From Magicicada septendecula (lineage: Eukaryota; Arthropoda; Insecta; Hemiptera; Cicadidae): a stretch of DNA of 64,000 bases. The stretch covers positions 378,176,910 to 378,240,909 of the forward strand of contig CM068372.1 of assembly GCA_034769895.1 (NCBI GenBank). The letters are read 5' to 3'. Of this stretch, positions 1 through 11,801 are shown in pieces. Each line of letters opens with the position of its first letter. Position 1 is the first letter of the stretch. The notes below the pieces were generated by a model, which had not been told where the DNA came from, ran no database searches, and saw nothing but the letters and a program-made list of their open reading frames with translations. The translations under genes and the position numbers were made by a program.

Positions 1-1015
1 TTAGTTTTAGGATTCTTCTTGTAAAGTTAGTTACCTTTTTCAAATACACCCGCCCAAAATATCACCTACCTTGGAGATCATCTCTCGCACTTAACCTTAT
101 TTCAACAGCACTTTTAGGGTCGCCAGCATATTTGTGGTTAACATATGCAAACCATCTCACTCGGTATATCAAATAACGCTTGCTTAATTTCAACACTTTG
201 TTTCCCTGGTCTCAGAAGATTCTACAGCTCGATTTAGGTGAGATTTTGACGTTGTGAATAGACTAGGTTTCAACGCAATTAATGTACTAAACACATGGTC
301 ATTGTGAAATCGAAATTATCATTTATTTTCATTCCAGAAATTATAAGGGTGTTCCCCTATTTACTCGGTGATTAACAAATCACACCAGTGAACATAAATA
401 ATTATTATTGTATCAAATTAAATCTACTTAACTAATTGAAGGCTAACCAGTACTCTGCTTTCACTCTCTCTCACATTCATTTCCAACCCCCCTTTTATAT
501 TTGAGATCTCATTTTCTGGAAAAAATATTTGAATAATAGTTAATACTGATTATTCGTCGGCCAGCCGATGTAGGCGTAAGTACTTATCTGTAATCGTTAT
601 TCCACATGTTGCACCATTGCTCGTTCAAAACTTTTTGCTCCCACACTCACGGAACTGTTCTACACTGTTAACGTTTTCCACTAGGATGACACTGGTAGAT
701 TTATTTAGATTTGTTTTAAATACATTTTTTATACTGGTTGAAGGCCTAAATCGACTATGTTCGCGGACTGGGGTCAACACCCAGTTCGGTGTTTGGCTGC
801 TGTTCGTAGACGGGCTAATGGCGATCTCGGAGTGTATACTACATGAACTGGTCACGTGGTACCCCTACTTTGCTGGCCGGATCATATCGAAGATTCTAGA
901 ACATTATCAAAGTTCGAATTGCATCTCAGTATTATAAAACACGTGTTCATCTTGTGACATTCTCATGACATCAGTCAGAATATAAAAATTCGTGCCCATA
1001 TATGGTTAGGTTTAT
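1..1015 (-). repeat. LTR-like relic (uncertain)
   Basis: No gene is seen. The stretch has the hallmarks shared by the LTRs elsewhere in this window when read on the same strand: a CT-rich run (ctctctctcacattc) near 465, an 'agatctcat' block, and a ggccagcc motif followed by gtaggcgtaag near 555. I cannot find its termini or a target duplication, and the left part may lie outside the window. An open frame of 106 codons at 617 has no recognisable domain and lies in this LTR-like DNA. Confidence 0.3.
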
Positions 1016-1129
1016 AGTTTGAAGACGGCGATGCCTATGTCACTCTGGCTGATTCATACCATTCCCATTTCAAAAGTCATATTTTATTCAATTTTAAATC
1101 CATCAGATTATTGCACAATTAAAATAATT

Positions 1130-1445
1130 ATACCCATTTTGTACTATCACATTCTCTCTTCCCCTATTCTTAAAACTTCATCATTTCTTACTTTATCAAC
1201 CCACCTCACTTTTTCCATTGCTCACCAATGCCCACATCTCAAATGCTTCTAATCTTTTCTCATCCTCTTCCCTCAGTGTCCATGTCTCTGGACCATATAA
1301 AGCAAAGCTTCACACATAACATTTGGCCAACCTTTTTCTTAAATTCTAATTAATTTTGCCACTTAGCAGTCTTTTCTTCCCATTAAATGTCTCTTTTGAT
1401 ATAGCAATTCTTGCTCTAACTCTCCAATTCATTTTGTGATTTTTT
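1130..1445 (-). pseudogene. LINE reverse-transcriptase C-terminal relic
   Basis: Minus-strand translation, across frameshifts and an in-frame stop, gives the familiar C-terminal end of insect non-LTR reverse transcriptases: RIAISKETFNGKKRLLSGKI, then KRLAKCYV, YGPETWTLREEDEKRLEAFE and finally KVRWVDKVRNDEVLRI before a stop. The YG-ETWTLR and KRLEAFEMW motifs are typical. At least one internal stop and one frameshift are present, so it is dead. The match breaks off at about 1446, where a different repeat begins; the upstream part of the LINE is probably displaced by that insertion. Confidence 0.7.
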
Positions 1446-1851
1446 GGAATGATTAACAATAAAGAAAAGAAGGAGTTAAACCCCATTACTAACCTTACAT
1501 ACCTTACCTTCAGAAGATTCCAAAAACACCAAAAGCCCCAGGGTCACCACCACATTTTTATAGGAGGAAATGTGGACACCGTAACAACTTTCCCCATGAA
1601 AAACAATTTAAAATAAAAACTCTCCCTCACAGAAATATTCCAAGGCTGTTAGACCAACTTTTGGACTCAGAGAATAGGTTATAGGTAGAGTGGCGTAATA
1701 AATTAACTTAACACATTGTAATAAAACTTCTTATTTTATTATAATGAAATAATATTGAAATGTTGTTTGATACTACAAATATAAAAGAGAAAACAAAACA
1801 AAAAGATAAATATTTTGCTAAACATTATGCCACTGATTTGTTATAATATTA

Positions 1852-2018
1852 TTATATACATCCACCAAAATCAATAAAGTTTCAGAGTGAGATATAATGG
1901 ACACAAATAACAACATTCTTTAGTGTGAACTGATGATGAAACTATAATAATTTCGAAAAGGCCTTATTCAATAATTTAAAAAAATTGAAACTTTACTGAT
2001 TTTGGTGGATGTATATAA
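1852..2018. mobile_element. Short palindromic element with 33-bp inverted arms
   Basis: The arms are 1852-1884 and 1986-2018; they are inverse complements with one mismatch (the core reads catccaccaaaatca). A 12-base word aaaaagataaat occurs on both sides (about 1799 and 2022) and may be the target duplication; its length would suit a retroposition mechanism better than a DNA transposon. There is no coding capacity. The middle contains a hammerhead-like core, listed separately. It could be a MITE or a terminal fragment of a Penelope-like element. Confidence 0.55.
1926..1973 (+). ncRNA. Hammerhead-ribozyme-like core
   Basis: Core CTGATGA (1930-1936), one extra T, a 4-bp stem II (GAAA 1938-1941 with TTTC 1951-1954), GAAA (1955-1958), a self-complementary stem III (AGGCCT) and TTA at the expected cleavage position. 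Stem I is only 4 bp (TGAA/TTCA). The same plan, including the extra T, is seen in the palindromes at 47-55 kb. Activity is not shown. Confidence 0.35.
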
Positions 2019-2880
2019 TAATAAAAAGATAAATGTTAGCAAATCAGTACTTTATTTTCATTTTAATAATACCCCCTCTTTTCTCTCACTCTCTCACACT
2101 TTATCAGTTTCCCTATATAATTTTACTTCATAATTTTATTTTTTGTTTGTTTAAATTCCATTGACAAAATTTTTCAAACCCTTGTTCTTTTATTCTTTAG
2201 TACTTATCTTTTTTTGGTGAGTCTCACTTTCACATTCACATGGTCGTTGCACCACTCGGGCGAAACCACACACTTTCTTGGTAATTATCGTTTTTATAAA
2301 ACCATTTCCCAACCTATTACAATAAAAATAAAATGTTCCGAAAGTCCGATGAACTCCCGTTTACTGATTTTCAACAATTTTACATTATTTTTGACTTTGA
2401 TAGCTGTAGGCCTACCGTGGCTGCCCGTGGGCACTAAAAAAATATGTGTACACTGGCTGCTGGCGATCGTGAGCAGTGTTCGAGGTCTAAAAAAAATTTT
2501 CAGAAGATTTGACACGAAAATTTCAGAAGATTGCCGAAAATTTCGGAAGTTGTTTTAACAAATCTCAAGAAAACACAGTAAGCTTAAATAAAAAAATATA
2601 TACAGTATAATTATTATCACAAAATAATTTTTACTCACCAATGTTGTCTTATTAAACCTCCTCCTCCTCCACTTCTTCTCCTTCCCCGCCAGTCTTGTAG
2701 ATACTGTTGTTCATCAAACTTGTAAACTCCGCGCAAACTTTGAAATCATAGCAGGATGGAGATTTTGTATTTCTTTTGGTATGCAGAAGTCCAGAGATCG
2801 TTCGGGTGCTCAGATGGTCCATAACACGAACAACGCGATTTTGTTAAGTATGAAATAAATTCTAAATAATTACGAACCAA

Positions 2881-3740
2881 CTGATTAACTTTTTGTCACA
2901 ATATATAACTCTCACTCTAAACTTTGACCACAAATTTCTTTCAAGGATTAATAAATCACATTTAATAACACTGTATGTAAATGAAATATAACCTATGTCC
3001 TAAACTGACACACACTTTTAACACAATAGAGTTGCATTTTCTTGTAAACCTTGTTAGTATTTAAGTACCACAATTATAAGGTGGTGTACTTTGTTTAAAC
3101 ATCTTGTTATAAACCTTTTTTGTACTCAAAAGAATTCACTGGTAGAATAAATTGTATAAATAAGAAATGATAACCATTATAGTTTCATACGACTGAAGCG
3201 CTGCCACCTTTTGCTATCCGCTGAGTGAAAACTAATTTGCGGCCGAGGCTAAACCTTGTTATAATCACATTTATTGTACGATTATTATAAAAAAAAAAAA
3301 TAATGAATTATTGAACAAATTAAATCAGTACGAATCTTTATTAACTGTCTTAAATTTATTTAAATAGTATTATGTATGTTATGTGCTTTAGCGGAGAGTA
3401 GAATTCTTTGCGTAAATTTTATGTTGTCAACATGTCCCATAACGAGCGAAAGTCAAATTCCTGCCAATCAGTGAGGTAATTCGAATTATTCTTCACAGTA
3501 TCCAGGAGACAATCTAACTGTGAAACTTTTAATTGTTTTATAAAAAACAATTTGGCGCCTTTCGGGAGTAAAAAATACAAAATAGAACAGGTAAGGACTT
3601 CGATACTGGTTATTCGTACGTTCGCGACGGACGCAGTCTGCGTGAGTTACGTTCCAGAGCGACGACGACTGGGTAAGACACAAGAGTACACATTACACTC
3701 GTATACATTTACGATTAGATGAACGAGAGGGTAGTATTAC
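2881..3740. other. Intergenic or intronic, no gene seen
   Basis: AT-rich DNA with an A-run near 3290. The 65-codon minus-strand frame at 3486-3683 has no recognisable similarity. No LTR ends, inverted repeats or RNA genes were recognised. Confidence 0.5.
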
Positions 3741-4379
3741 AATATTTATTTTATTACAGTTTTTATTATTTTTATTTGTAAAATTTTGTTTATTCACTCT
3801 TGTGGCTTACTGTTATGTTTTTATTATATGTTTCTGATGTTTTTTTTCACATTATTTGTTGTGGTATTATGTGTACTCTAAATTATTTCATTGCCTTGAG
3901 TTTCGCAACTGATTTGTCTAACCAATGTTAGTTCGTTCACTCCTAGTAAAAACTAAAATTGGTATTCCCAGAGGGAGATAGGCCTATAAATTCTCTTGTT
4001 TCTTATTTTCTTTTAAACAGTAATAGTTTAATAAAGTCATAGTGTAAAGTAGCACTGTTAATACTTTTAGTTTCAATTTATTTCTTATAACAAATTATAT
4101 AGTATAGGTTATATAATGTCTTCAAATAAATATACTGCAAGTAGGTTTATTAATATATTAATAGGTTTATCTAGGTGAAAATAAACCTACTTGCAGTGTA
4201 TTTATTTGAAGATATTACATAGGAGACCTGCAGGAAACTCAAAACGAGTTACTTACAAAGGATAATATAGGTTATGTATATATAGTATATAATAACAGGT
4301 ATTTGTACCTGTTATTTTTTTGGAACGGTATTTTCATACCTAGTATTTTAAAATAACAGTTTAGCCCACCTCTACAGTG
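3741..4379 (+). repeat. Repeat G, copy 1 (uninterrupted)
   Basis: Closely matches 18385-18596 joined to 22337-22767. Shared landmarks include 'cactcttgtggcttactg', 'gagtttcgcaactgatttg', 'ggtattcccagagggagata' and the end 'agcccacctctacag'. This copy holds the empty target site (ctcctagtaaaaac near 3952) for the DNA transposon that splits copy 2. The right end resembles a hAT-type terminus (tagaggtgggc in reverse), and an inverted copy of that terminus follows at 4383. No coding capacity is seen. Confidence 0.65.
4113..4217. repeat. Hairpin inside repeat G copy 1
   Basis: The inverted arms read tcttcaaataaatatactgc...taggttta and the reverse (taaacctacttgcagtgta...gaaga). Loop of roughly 30 nt. 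The same hairpin is in copy 2 at 22505-22608. Confidence 0.7.
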
Positions 4380-4548
4380 CTTAGGTAGAGGTGGGCTGAT
4401 ATACCTGTAACAGGTATTTTGGAACGATATTTTTGTGGAACGGATGTAACAGTGACTGAAAAGTTGAAATACCTGTTATTCGCAGTGACGCTGTTCCGAG
4501 TTGAGACACGCCCCCCTCGCTGTTCCGAGTCGAGGCACGCCCCCTACA

Positions 4549-4594
<46 letters not shown>

Positions 4595-5300
4595 GTACGC
4601 AAGTAACAAGTAAACGAATACACCAAGGCCAAATACTAGGCGTACAAAAATATCGCTAGTACGCAAGGAACAACCAGTATTTCAAATACTAGGTATTTTA
4701 AATACTAGGGGTATCACCTATACACAAGGAACAACGCGTATTACAAATACTAAGCGTATCAGAGGAACAGTAGTATTTTAGGAACAAGTAGTATTTTTAT
4801 ATCAAGCGTATTTCGAGTAGAAAGTAGTACGAAGCCACTTTTTCGACCTGAATACTTCATTCTGCGCAAAGAGACGAAGCTGTTTTTAATAAAGGAAATC
4901 ATTCATCCTGCTGTTACATTTATTCTCGTGTGATATGCAGATATATAATACAGATTGTATGCTAATAAATTATATATTATACTAGTCACCAACTTGTAAC
5001 TAAAATCGGTTGGTAAAACTTTGTTTTTACTCAAAAAACTTTGTGTTCCGAGTCGTTAGTGAAATAGTTGTATTTAATTATATTGAGTTATAACCTATAG
5101 AGTGGCTGATGTTGATAAGCTATATTATACTTTTTATTAATGTGATTTTAACTTCACTACACATCTCACGTAAATGATGAGATTGTTGTAATGGACATTT
5201 ATGCACTTTATCTTGAAGTAGTACAGCTTAATTTGTGATTAAAGTAATTAAATTTCGCCCCCGTCAAGAGCGTCAACTGAAGCAGTACACATGAATTAAC
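4380..5300. repeat. Low-complexity repeat region with (CA)n
   Basis: Begins with an inverted hAT-like terminus (gtagaggtgggctgatat). It continues as many degenerate ggtattt / aacaagtagtattt units to about 4860, broken by a CA microsatellite at 4553-4592. The rest (4870-5300) is AT-rich without recognisable features. The 64-codon frame at 4419 is a by-product of the microsatellite. Confidence 0.5.
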
Positions 5301-5321
5301 TGTTTAGAACATTAAAAAATC

Positions 5322-6432
5322 TTATATTTTAATTATTTAATTACCTTTTATTAATATGGAATATCAATAACTTTACCAAATATTTTGTTCAGGCGCCATC
5401 TTGTTATACAAGAACATTGTAAAGTTGCTTACCTTTAAGGGCAGAATTCGGTTAAGCGAACTCGAAGTAGCGGAATATGTTATCTGAAACGTTTACCAAT
5501 GACATTACCTTTTATTGTCATATTACGTACAAAACATGTGACTCTACCGTGCACAACAAACACGCTGCTATACACCATTAGGCGTTGCGCCATGAGACGC
5601 AGTTCCATTATTCAAAATTAAAATTCCCCTTAAACATTTCAATAGCCCTCCAAAATAACATATTCAATTATATTTTTATGATATCATAATTAGAATTACT
5701 CACAACCCAGCACTTATTAAATGTAGTTAGACATTCTCTCATTCACTCACACTCGCATTCCTGGTACAATTTTCTTTTAATTTTCCCCAAATTGAGCTCA
5801 TTTATAACTGAAATTTTGTATTGACCCTTATTTATATTTTTCTAATACCCCCCATTTGTCACTTAGCTGAAATCAGTCCTCCAGACGTCCTGTCGCTAAA
5901 CTCGCACTATAGGTGTGAAAACGTTTACCATACTTTGTGTTTGTGTTTTACATGGTTTAACGTTGAACTGTTACTTGTTTTTTTTTATACAATAATTCAC
6001 TTTTTAATTGTATTGACGGACGTCCGAGACTTAGTTTTTATAAAATTTTGATATATGGCCGGCCGGCGTAAGTGATGATTCGTGACTAAGGACGATCTGC
6101 AACGCTTCAATTCAGAGGTGGGGAGTAGCTGCGTCACCAGTTTCTTTTATGTAGAGATACACACCTTAGTTGTTTACAAGCGCAGAAATTGCGTTTCGCA
6201 TACTTTTGTATGACGTATACGTGGGTGCAGCCTGTTGACACATTCGTCTAACAAAATGTTGTTGTTTCTGGACGTACACTCTCGACTTTGACGCAATTGC
6301 TGTACACTCGATATTGTGCAGTTGCAAACCTTCATAAAACTTTACTAATTTCGTATATGTGACTTTGAAATAAAATACAATTTATATCGATTATTCCCCA
6401 AAATACAGTAGGGCCAGAATTGTACTGTTACA
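5322..6432 (-). repeat. Element A 3' LTR
   Basis: Copy of 16162-17271. It runs from ttatatttt (5322) to the element's own start, which is tgtaacagtac on the minus strand at 6432. Contains the gccggccggc palindrome near 6059 and the aacccagcactta box near 5704. The 76-codon frame at 5821 recurs in the other LTR only because the LTRs are duplicates. Confidence 0.85.
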
Positions 6433-6441
6433 AAACCCCCT

Positions 6442-6861
6442 TGTAATTTATTACCTTTTATCGTTTAATTAATTATCGTTAAAAATGTATTTTTGTATGT
6501 ACTAGTAAATAACCTCGGGCACCATAGTGTACAAACTATCACTACATACATTTACGTTTAGGGCAGAATTCGTGCAACACGAACTAGTTTTGTGAAATAG
6601 ATTACCTGAAATAAACATACACCAAATAACATATTTAATGACTTTTATTAGTGTTGAACTGGTATTTTACTACATAGTGAAAAATAAATAAGACCCACAC
6701 ATTGCGCCATGGGCGTTTCAAAAATCAAATTACCCTCCAAAATACTAATATGTTATAGAAAATGTGTTGTATTAGATAATTATTATATATATATGATAAA
6801 TATAGTTATACATCTTTAGATATTGTTTCGTACAACCCAGCACTTAGAAATTACTCACGCG

Positions 6862-6930
<69 letters not shown>

Positions 6931-7733
6931 GGTACAATTTGTTCTTTTGTTATGAGCTCATTTTAATACTTTTATGTTAAGTGAAATTTTGAATACTTGA
7001 ATTTATTTGTTATTTGGTCATTTCAAATAAAATTGATGTGAAAATAAATACGTATATTTTTGTTGTTGGAACGTTCTCACCAAAGTCGTGTAGGCCTCCT
7101 CGCACTGCTAGAATCGTCCAGACTAGCACAATTGGTATAGTTTTACTGCGTTTTACGGCGCACCATCGTGTCGACCCACGTAACACCTCGGACCGATTCT
7201 ATACGCTGATCTATTTGGGACGATCCATCGGCCGATAACGCCTACACGAAGCCGAACTTTTAACGTTCTTTACAACATGTTTTAGATATAGTTTATTAAC
7301 CACTTACAGTGGTTTAAAAGTTAAACTTCACTTATTAGTGAGCGATCTGCCGGCCGGCTATGATCACAGTTGCAGATGAAATGACATCGAGTCTTTGTTA
7401 TATGTTGCCGAGGTGGGGTGAACCTGCGTCACTCGTTCTTTGTTAAGTTGTTGACAGCATCGTGTTGTGGATGTAAACACATTCTCGGCCGCTGACGTAA
7501 TTAAGGATCGTCACTGTTATCGCAACAAATTACATACTGTTTTTGTGATGCTTCACAGTTTTTTGCTATGAATCGGTCCAAATCCTGGCAAATATTATAC
7601 AGTCCACTCACTATATATTCATACCGGTTATTTAATGTTGGTTTAATTATGACCAAACTAAAAATACAATATTTATGGTTTTATTTACCATACTTAAGGT
7701 AATTATAAAATGTACCATGATTGTACCATTACA
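6442..7733 (-). repeat. Element B 3' LTR
   Basis: Ends TG/CA on the minus strand (starts TGTAATGGTACAATC). Contains a pure CT run at 6863-6928 (GA in the element's sense), the gccggccggc palindrome near 7349, and a hairpin (accact/agtggt) before AATAAA in the sense direction near 7298-7316. The 74-codon antisense frame at 7014 is duplicated in the other LTR and partly mirrored in C's LTR, reflecting nucleotide rather than protein conservation. Confidence 0.88.
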
Positions 7734-9876
7734 CCCTCAATGAGAGGATTTATGATGAAGCACAAAAACTTTCATTGACCCTTTCATACTTCCTAAAGAG
7801 ATCAGCCAGGATAAGTCGCCACAACCCCCTTACAATTTTATATAAAAAGAAATAACTCACCCTTGGTCTGATGATGATGACAGTACCTACATGACCTTAC
7901 TGGACTTCTCCTTCGAGATCCCAACACCATAAGGCCACTTAGGCTCTTAACGTCCCTGCTCTGACGCGTTGGCCAGCTCAGGACCACTCATATCACCAAA
8001 CACTGAAACAATAAATGAAAAATCTCAAAATAGTGACTTGGTAATTTACTCTATCCTCAGCTGATCTGGTTCCCCTTAGCTAGGTGCTGGTTTGTGCTAA
8101 TAAGCACTGGGTTGGCTTGATATAGTTATAATTCTAAAATATAGTTATAAAAATTATACTACTAAAAGTAACTCTCAAGAATTAGAAAGAATTTCCTTTC
8201 TCCTTATTAACAAATCCTGAATTAATGAATGGTTTCGATTACTATCGATAATATTTATCTCATTCTCTTTTATAATTACTGTAATTACAACATAAACACA
8301 TTGATATAAAAAATTAAACTCTAATTGAAAATATGAAAATTACACTATATATCTCCCAAACCTGGAGAAAAACAAATTATATTGATATAAAAGAATTAAT
8401 AAATCTGTATATTTATTTATTTATAAATCTTATTGAATGGTAAAAAAAATAAAAAATTAAAACATTATTATTATTATTAACAGGTAATAATCTGGTATTA
8501 ACAGCGCCAAGTATATCTTTCCCTTTTACACATTATTTCCATATTATCATGTTAAAAATTTTATAACATAAAGACATAATACATAATACATTGATAATTA
8601 ACACTGATACATTAAGATTTGCACTATAAGATATGCACTAACATTTGCATAATTTATTTGAAGTTGCATTAAAAAAAAAATTAATTGCATTTCAATTAAT
8701 TACTTCATTAAACATCAATCATTATAATATTATTATTTCACATTTATTATTAGGATTCATATTATTATTATTATTATTACTTCATTATTCATAATTCATT
8801 ACCTCTCTATTCTGAACTTCCTACCTACCTAACTACCTAACCTTTCACCTTCTATCATTGTTTAGTCTGGGTAACTCCTATATTCACTATGCTCATTATA
8901 TTTTTACTCACCTTCTTCTAACTAACCACCAAATTTACCTATCATGACACCAATATCTCAATTATAAACACCTTAACTAATTTCATTTAAATCCTATGGC
9001 ACCGCTCGTCTTTGCAATGGGTTGGGTGTTCCCTAACTGGCTATATACATTCATAATATTTTGCCCTTCCAAAATAATTCGGCAAACACTCCCTAAACTA
9101 CTCTATTACCTGCCACAATACTATTGGTTGGCTACTCTTTATCACCTCACCCCCACTACAGAATTCATCAACAACAATTATATGTTTATACCTTTACTTA
9201 AACACCTTTACTAATAATCACTAACTACTGTGTTCCTAAATATCTAATAATTCTCTTTGTATTATTTACTTCAAAATTCTTAACTATCTAACTCCATTTT
9301 CATTAATTAAATAACTCACCTGCTTCTATTTCAATACCCAGGTTCTATCCCTGTTTAAACACTTAATCATTGACAATTGTCTTATAAAATTCCTCTCTCA
9401 CCTACTCATAATAGTACTTCTTACCTTTCAAATATATATTCTTATTTAAACATTATTATTATTCGTTAGTAATTACCTTCCTTACAATTAAATAATGATT
9501 GAACTTCATTAAAACTTTCTATGACAATTAATAATTTATAAAGTTACAAAGTTAGTACAACTTTCTTTTGTACCACAATTTAATAAAGAATGATTACTCT
9601 TTAATGGTTATTCAATTGTAAAAAAAAATATTATTATTAAACATGTTAATTATTAAAATACACAATAATACATACTGGTGTACACAAAATATACCTGTAA
9701 AATACATAAATACATAATACACATCAAAAATACATTGATAGATAAATACATATAAAACAATGAAAAATATACACTCCAACTCATTATTTTGTTATTTACC
9801 AAACTCAATCCATAGCAGTCCAATTCAATATCACTTTACACATATATGTTTAATGTTCATTTCACAATACAACAGT
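7734..9876 (-). other. Element B 3' noncoding region
   Basis: About 2.1 kb between the Gag-like gene and the polypurine tract, without coding capacity. Very AT-rich, with several ATT and TTA runs. The part nearest the LTR (7734-8115) is conserved with A, C, D and E and contains the exon-like block. The rest, including 'ccctaactggctatatacattc' near 9030 and 'ctgccacaa' near 9110, is shared with A, D and E only. Confidence 0.7.
7861..8002 (-). other. Exon-like conserved block (copy in B)
   Basis: On the minus strand TTTCAG directly precedes the block and GTGAGT follows it. The interior keeps GGTCCTGAGCTGGC, GTGTTGGGATCTC and GAGAAGTCCAGTAAGGTCA, as in the four other copies. Reading frames are not conserved between copies. 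Confidence 0.6.
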
Positions 9877-11140
9877 CTATCCACCATCGTTGAACAACAA
9901 ACGAATCTTAGGTCTATTTAATTTATTACTTAATAAATAAATTTTATGAATAGTAACATTATATTCATGTTCATTTCTAAATATGTTATCAAACAAATAT
10001 TTCAAGTCACGATCGAGTAGGGTTCCGTTTGTCTCAATAATCTCATATGTCATTAATTGGTTATTTATTCTATAATTATCCTCATAGTTTTCCACCACAG
10101 GTAAGTACTTAATACCTTTATTCTCATTTATTGTTATCTCAAATTCATTGTTATTATAAGGTACGTATTCCTTATTTTCAGATACCTTATCTAACCCCAA
10201 CCTTTCTAACAATTGTCTGTAATTTCTGTTTACTTTAAATATTTCTATTACTCTCTTACTCTCACAATATCTCTCTATACTCTCTCTCTTAATACATTTC
10301 TCTCCATAACACCAAATTACACTTTCTCTCTCCAAATATGCAGGGGTCCCTATCATAAAATTATTGCACCATTTATTAGGTACACAAAAACACAAAGAAA
10401 CTATTTGTAGACCTTTCGTCTCCCAAATATAAATTGAAGGAACTCTTATCCTTATAAAAAATTCGTGAAGACTTGTCTTCACCCCCTAACACAACATCAA
10501 AAGAAAATTCTACCCCCTGCACTCCTTGTACAAAAATACTTTCTCCCAACTCTCTTTCTGACTCAATACACTCAAACACTTCATTTTCACTCATAATACT
10601 TTCATTATCATTTTTATCATTTTCTGACACCACATTCTTACTACTTATAATATTCTTACTATCTGTACATTCATTATTTGAGTTATCATTTTTAAATGCG
10701 TTATTATTTAGTACTGCATTTTGCTGGGTACTATTATTTACTTTCTGGCTTTCTAATAGACTTAAATTCTCATCTAGTTTTGTTATTACTTTGTCAACCT
10801 TCTTAACCAGATTATCATGACCTAATTGAATTTCATTCTGTAATTCTTTAAATTGTTTGTCAAATTTGTCATTCAAATTTGTGAATTTAATATTAGAATC
10901 GCTTTTCTGCTCATCTAGTTTTTTGTCTAATTTTAATAGTAATTGCATCATTGCACTAGTTTCGTCTGGTTTACTGTCTGACATAGCTGATATGGATGTA
11001 TCGGTTTTTGTTGTCTCTACAGATACAGGCGTATTTGCCTTGTCAGTCTGACTAGCTTGATTTGGTTGTACATCCATCTCGCCAGTCAAATTTACATCAG
11101 TTGTACTGATTTCTATTGTAATATTATCCTGATTACTCAT
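9877..11140 (-). pseudogene. Gag-like protein with C-terminal DGG domain (element B), one frameshift
   Basis: The protein starts at ATG 11138-11140. The first about 80 residues are close to the Gag N-terminus of element C (shared NITxEI, VNLTGEMDVQ, MxQLLLKLDKKLDEQ), followed by a long Asn/Lys/Glu-rich stretch that looks coiled-coil. Instead of a capsid and zinc finger it then carries a domain also found in A: SER..ESIFV-G-QGV, GGE, KD-SSF-(V/L)YLGD, STN and a W-C-N motif, ending in NRPKIRLLFNDGG just before the stop at 9877. The reading frame breaks once at about 10380-10395, in a T5 run where one T is extra; otherwise both halves are open (254 and 201 codons). The conserved open frames suggest recent function. 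The C-terminal part resembles nothing I recognise. Confidence 0.7.
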
Positions 11141-11270
11141 ATTGTATTATTTTGTGTTACTAAAACAGATTTATTTATAACCTAAAATTTTAACCTTACC
11201 TTGCGCACGCTTTGCGTACTATAACGCTATTATCTCAGGTAACTATTTCACATACCAGTAGGTGTACTGT

Positions 11271-11291
11271 ACATAAAATTTTATTTTATGT
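11271..11291 (-). promoter_or_regulatory. Leader stem-loop just after the primer binding site (B)
   Basis: Perfect inverted repeat acataaaat / attttatgt with a 3-nt loop. Equivalent stem-loops occur at the same place in A and C. A packaging or dimerisation role is inference. Confidence 0.5.
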
Positions 11292-11292
11292 C

Positions 11293-11316
11293 GAGTCCAT
11301 GTTTGGCACGCGCCAA
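11293..11316 (-). other. Primer-binding-site-like sequence (B)
   Basis: On the minus strand, ATT and then GGCGCGTGCCAAACATGG follow the LTR end. It resembles the Lys-tRNA site of A but has substitutions and three extra bases in the middle. Confidence 0.55.
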
Positions 11317-11317
11317 T

Positions 11318-11738
11318 TGTAATTTATTACCTTTTATCGTTTAATTAATTATCGTTAAAAATGTATTTTCGTATGTACTAGTAAATAACCTCGGGCGCCA
11401 TAGTGTACAAACTATCACTACATACATTTACGTTTAGGGCCAGAATTCGTGCAACACGAACTAGTTTTGTGAAATAGATTACCTGAAATAAACATACACC
11501 AAATAACATATTTAATGACTTTTATTAGTGTTGAACTGGTATTTTACTACATAGTGAAAAATAAATAAGACCCACACATTGCGCCATGGGCGTTTCAAAA
11601 ATCAAATTACCCTCCAAAATACTAATATGTTATAGAAAATGTGTTGTATTAGATAATTATTATATATATATGATAAATATAGTTATACATCTTTAGATAT
11701 TGTTTTGCACAACCCAGCACTTAGAAATTACTCACGCG

Positions 11739-11801
<63 letters not shown>

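Larger units (their letters stand above)
1450..2880 (-). repeat. Degenerate LTR related to the solo LTR at 36 kb (F1)
   Basis: The order of landmarks matches the intact solo LTR at 35975-37218: a 'cttcagaagattcc' box, 'agggtcaccaccacat..taggagg', 'actcagagaataggtta', a CT-rich run, and 'taggcctaccgt' near 2406. The left end is placed at tgattaacaa (1450), where LINE similarity stops. The right end is uncertain because no target duplication could be matched. A palindromic element is inserted at about 1813-2021. Open frames at 2214 and 2294 fall inside and show no domain. Confidence 0.4.

Noticed and set aside
617-937. 106-codon frame near the left edge
   Set aside because: No domain, inside LTR-like DNA, with an overlapping antisense frame; chance frame likely.
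5821-6051. 76-codon frame repeated at 16660-16890 as if a conserved gene
   Set aside because: It lies in the two LTRs of element A; identity follows from LTR duplication, and it is antisense to the element.
6863-6928. CRISPR-like regular repetition
   Set aside because: Dinucleotide microsatellite without spacers, in a eukaryotic genome.
7014-7238. 74-codon frame repeated at 11885-12109, and antisense 74-codon frames in C's LTRs
   Set aside because: LTR duplicates; similarity between B and C is at nucleotide level and no protein domain is apparent.
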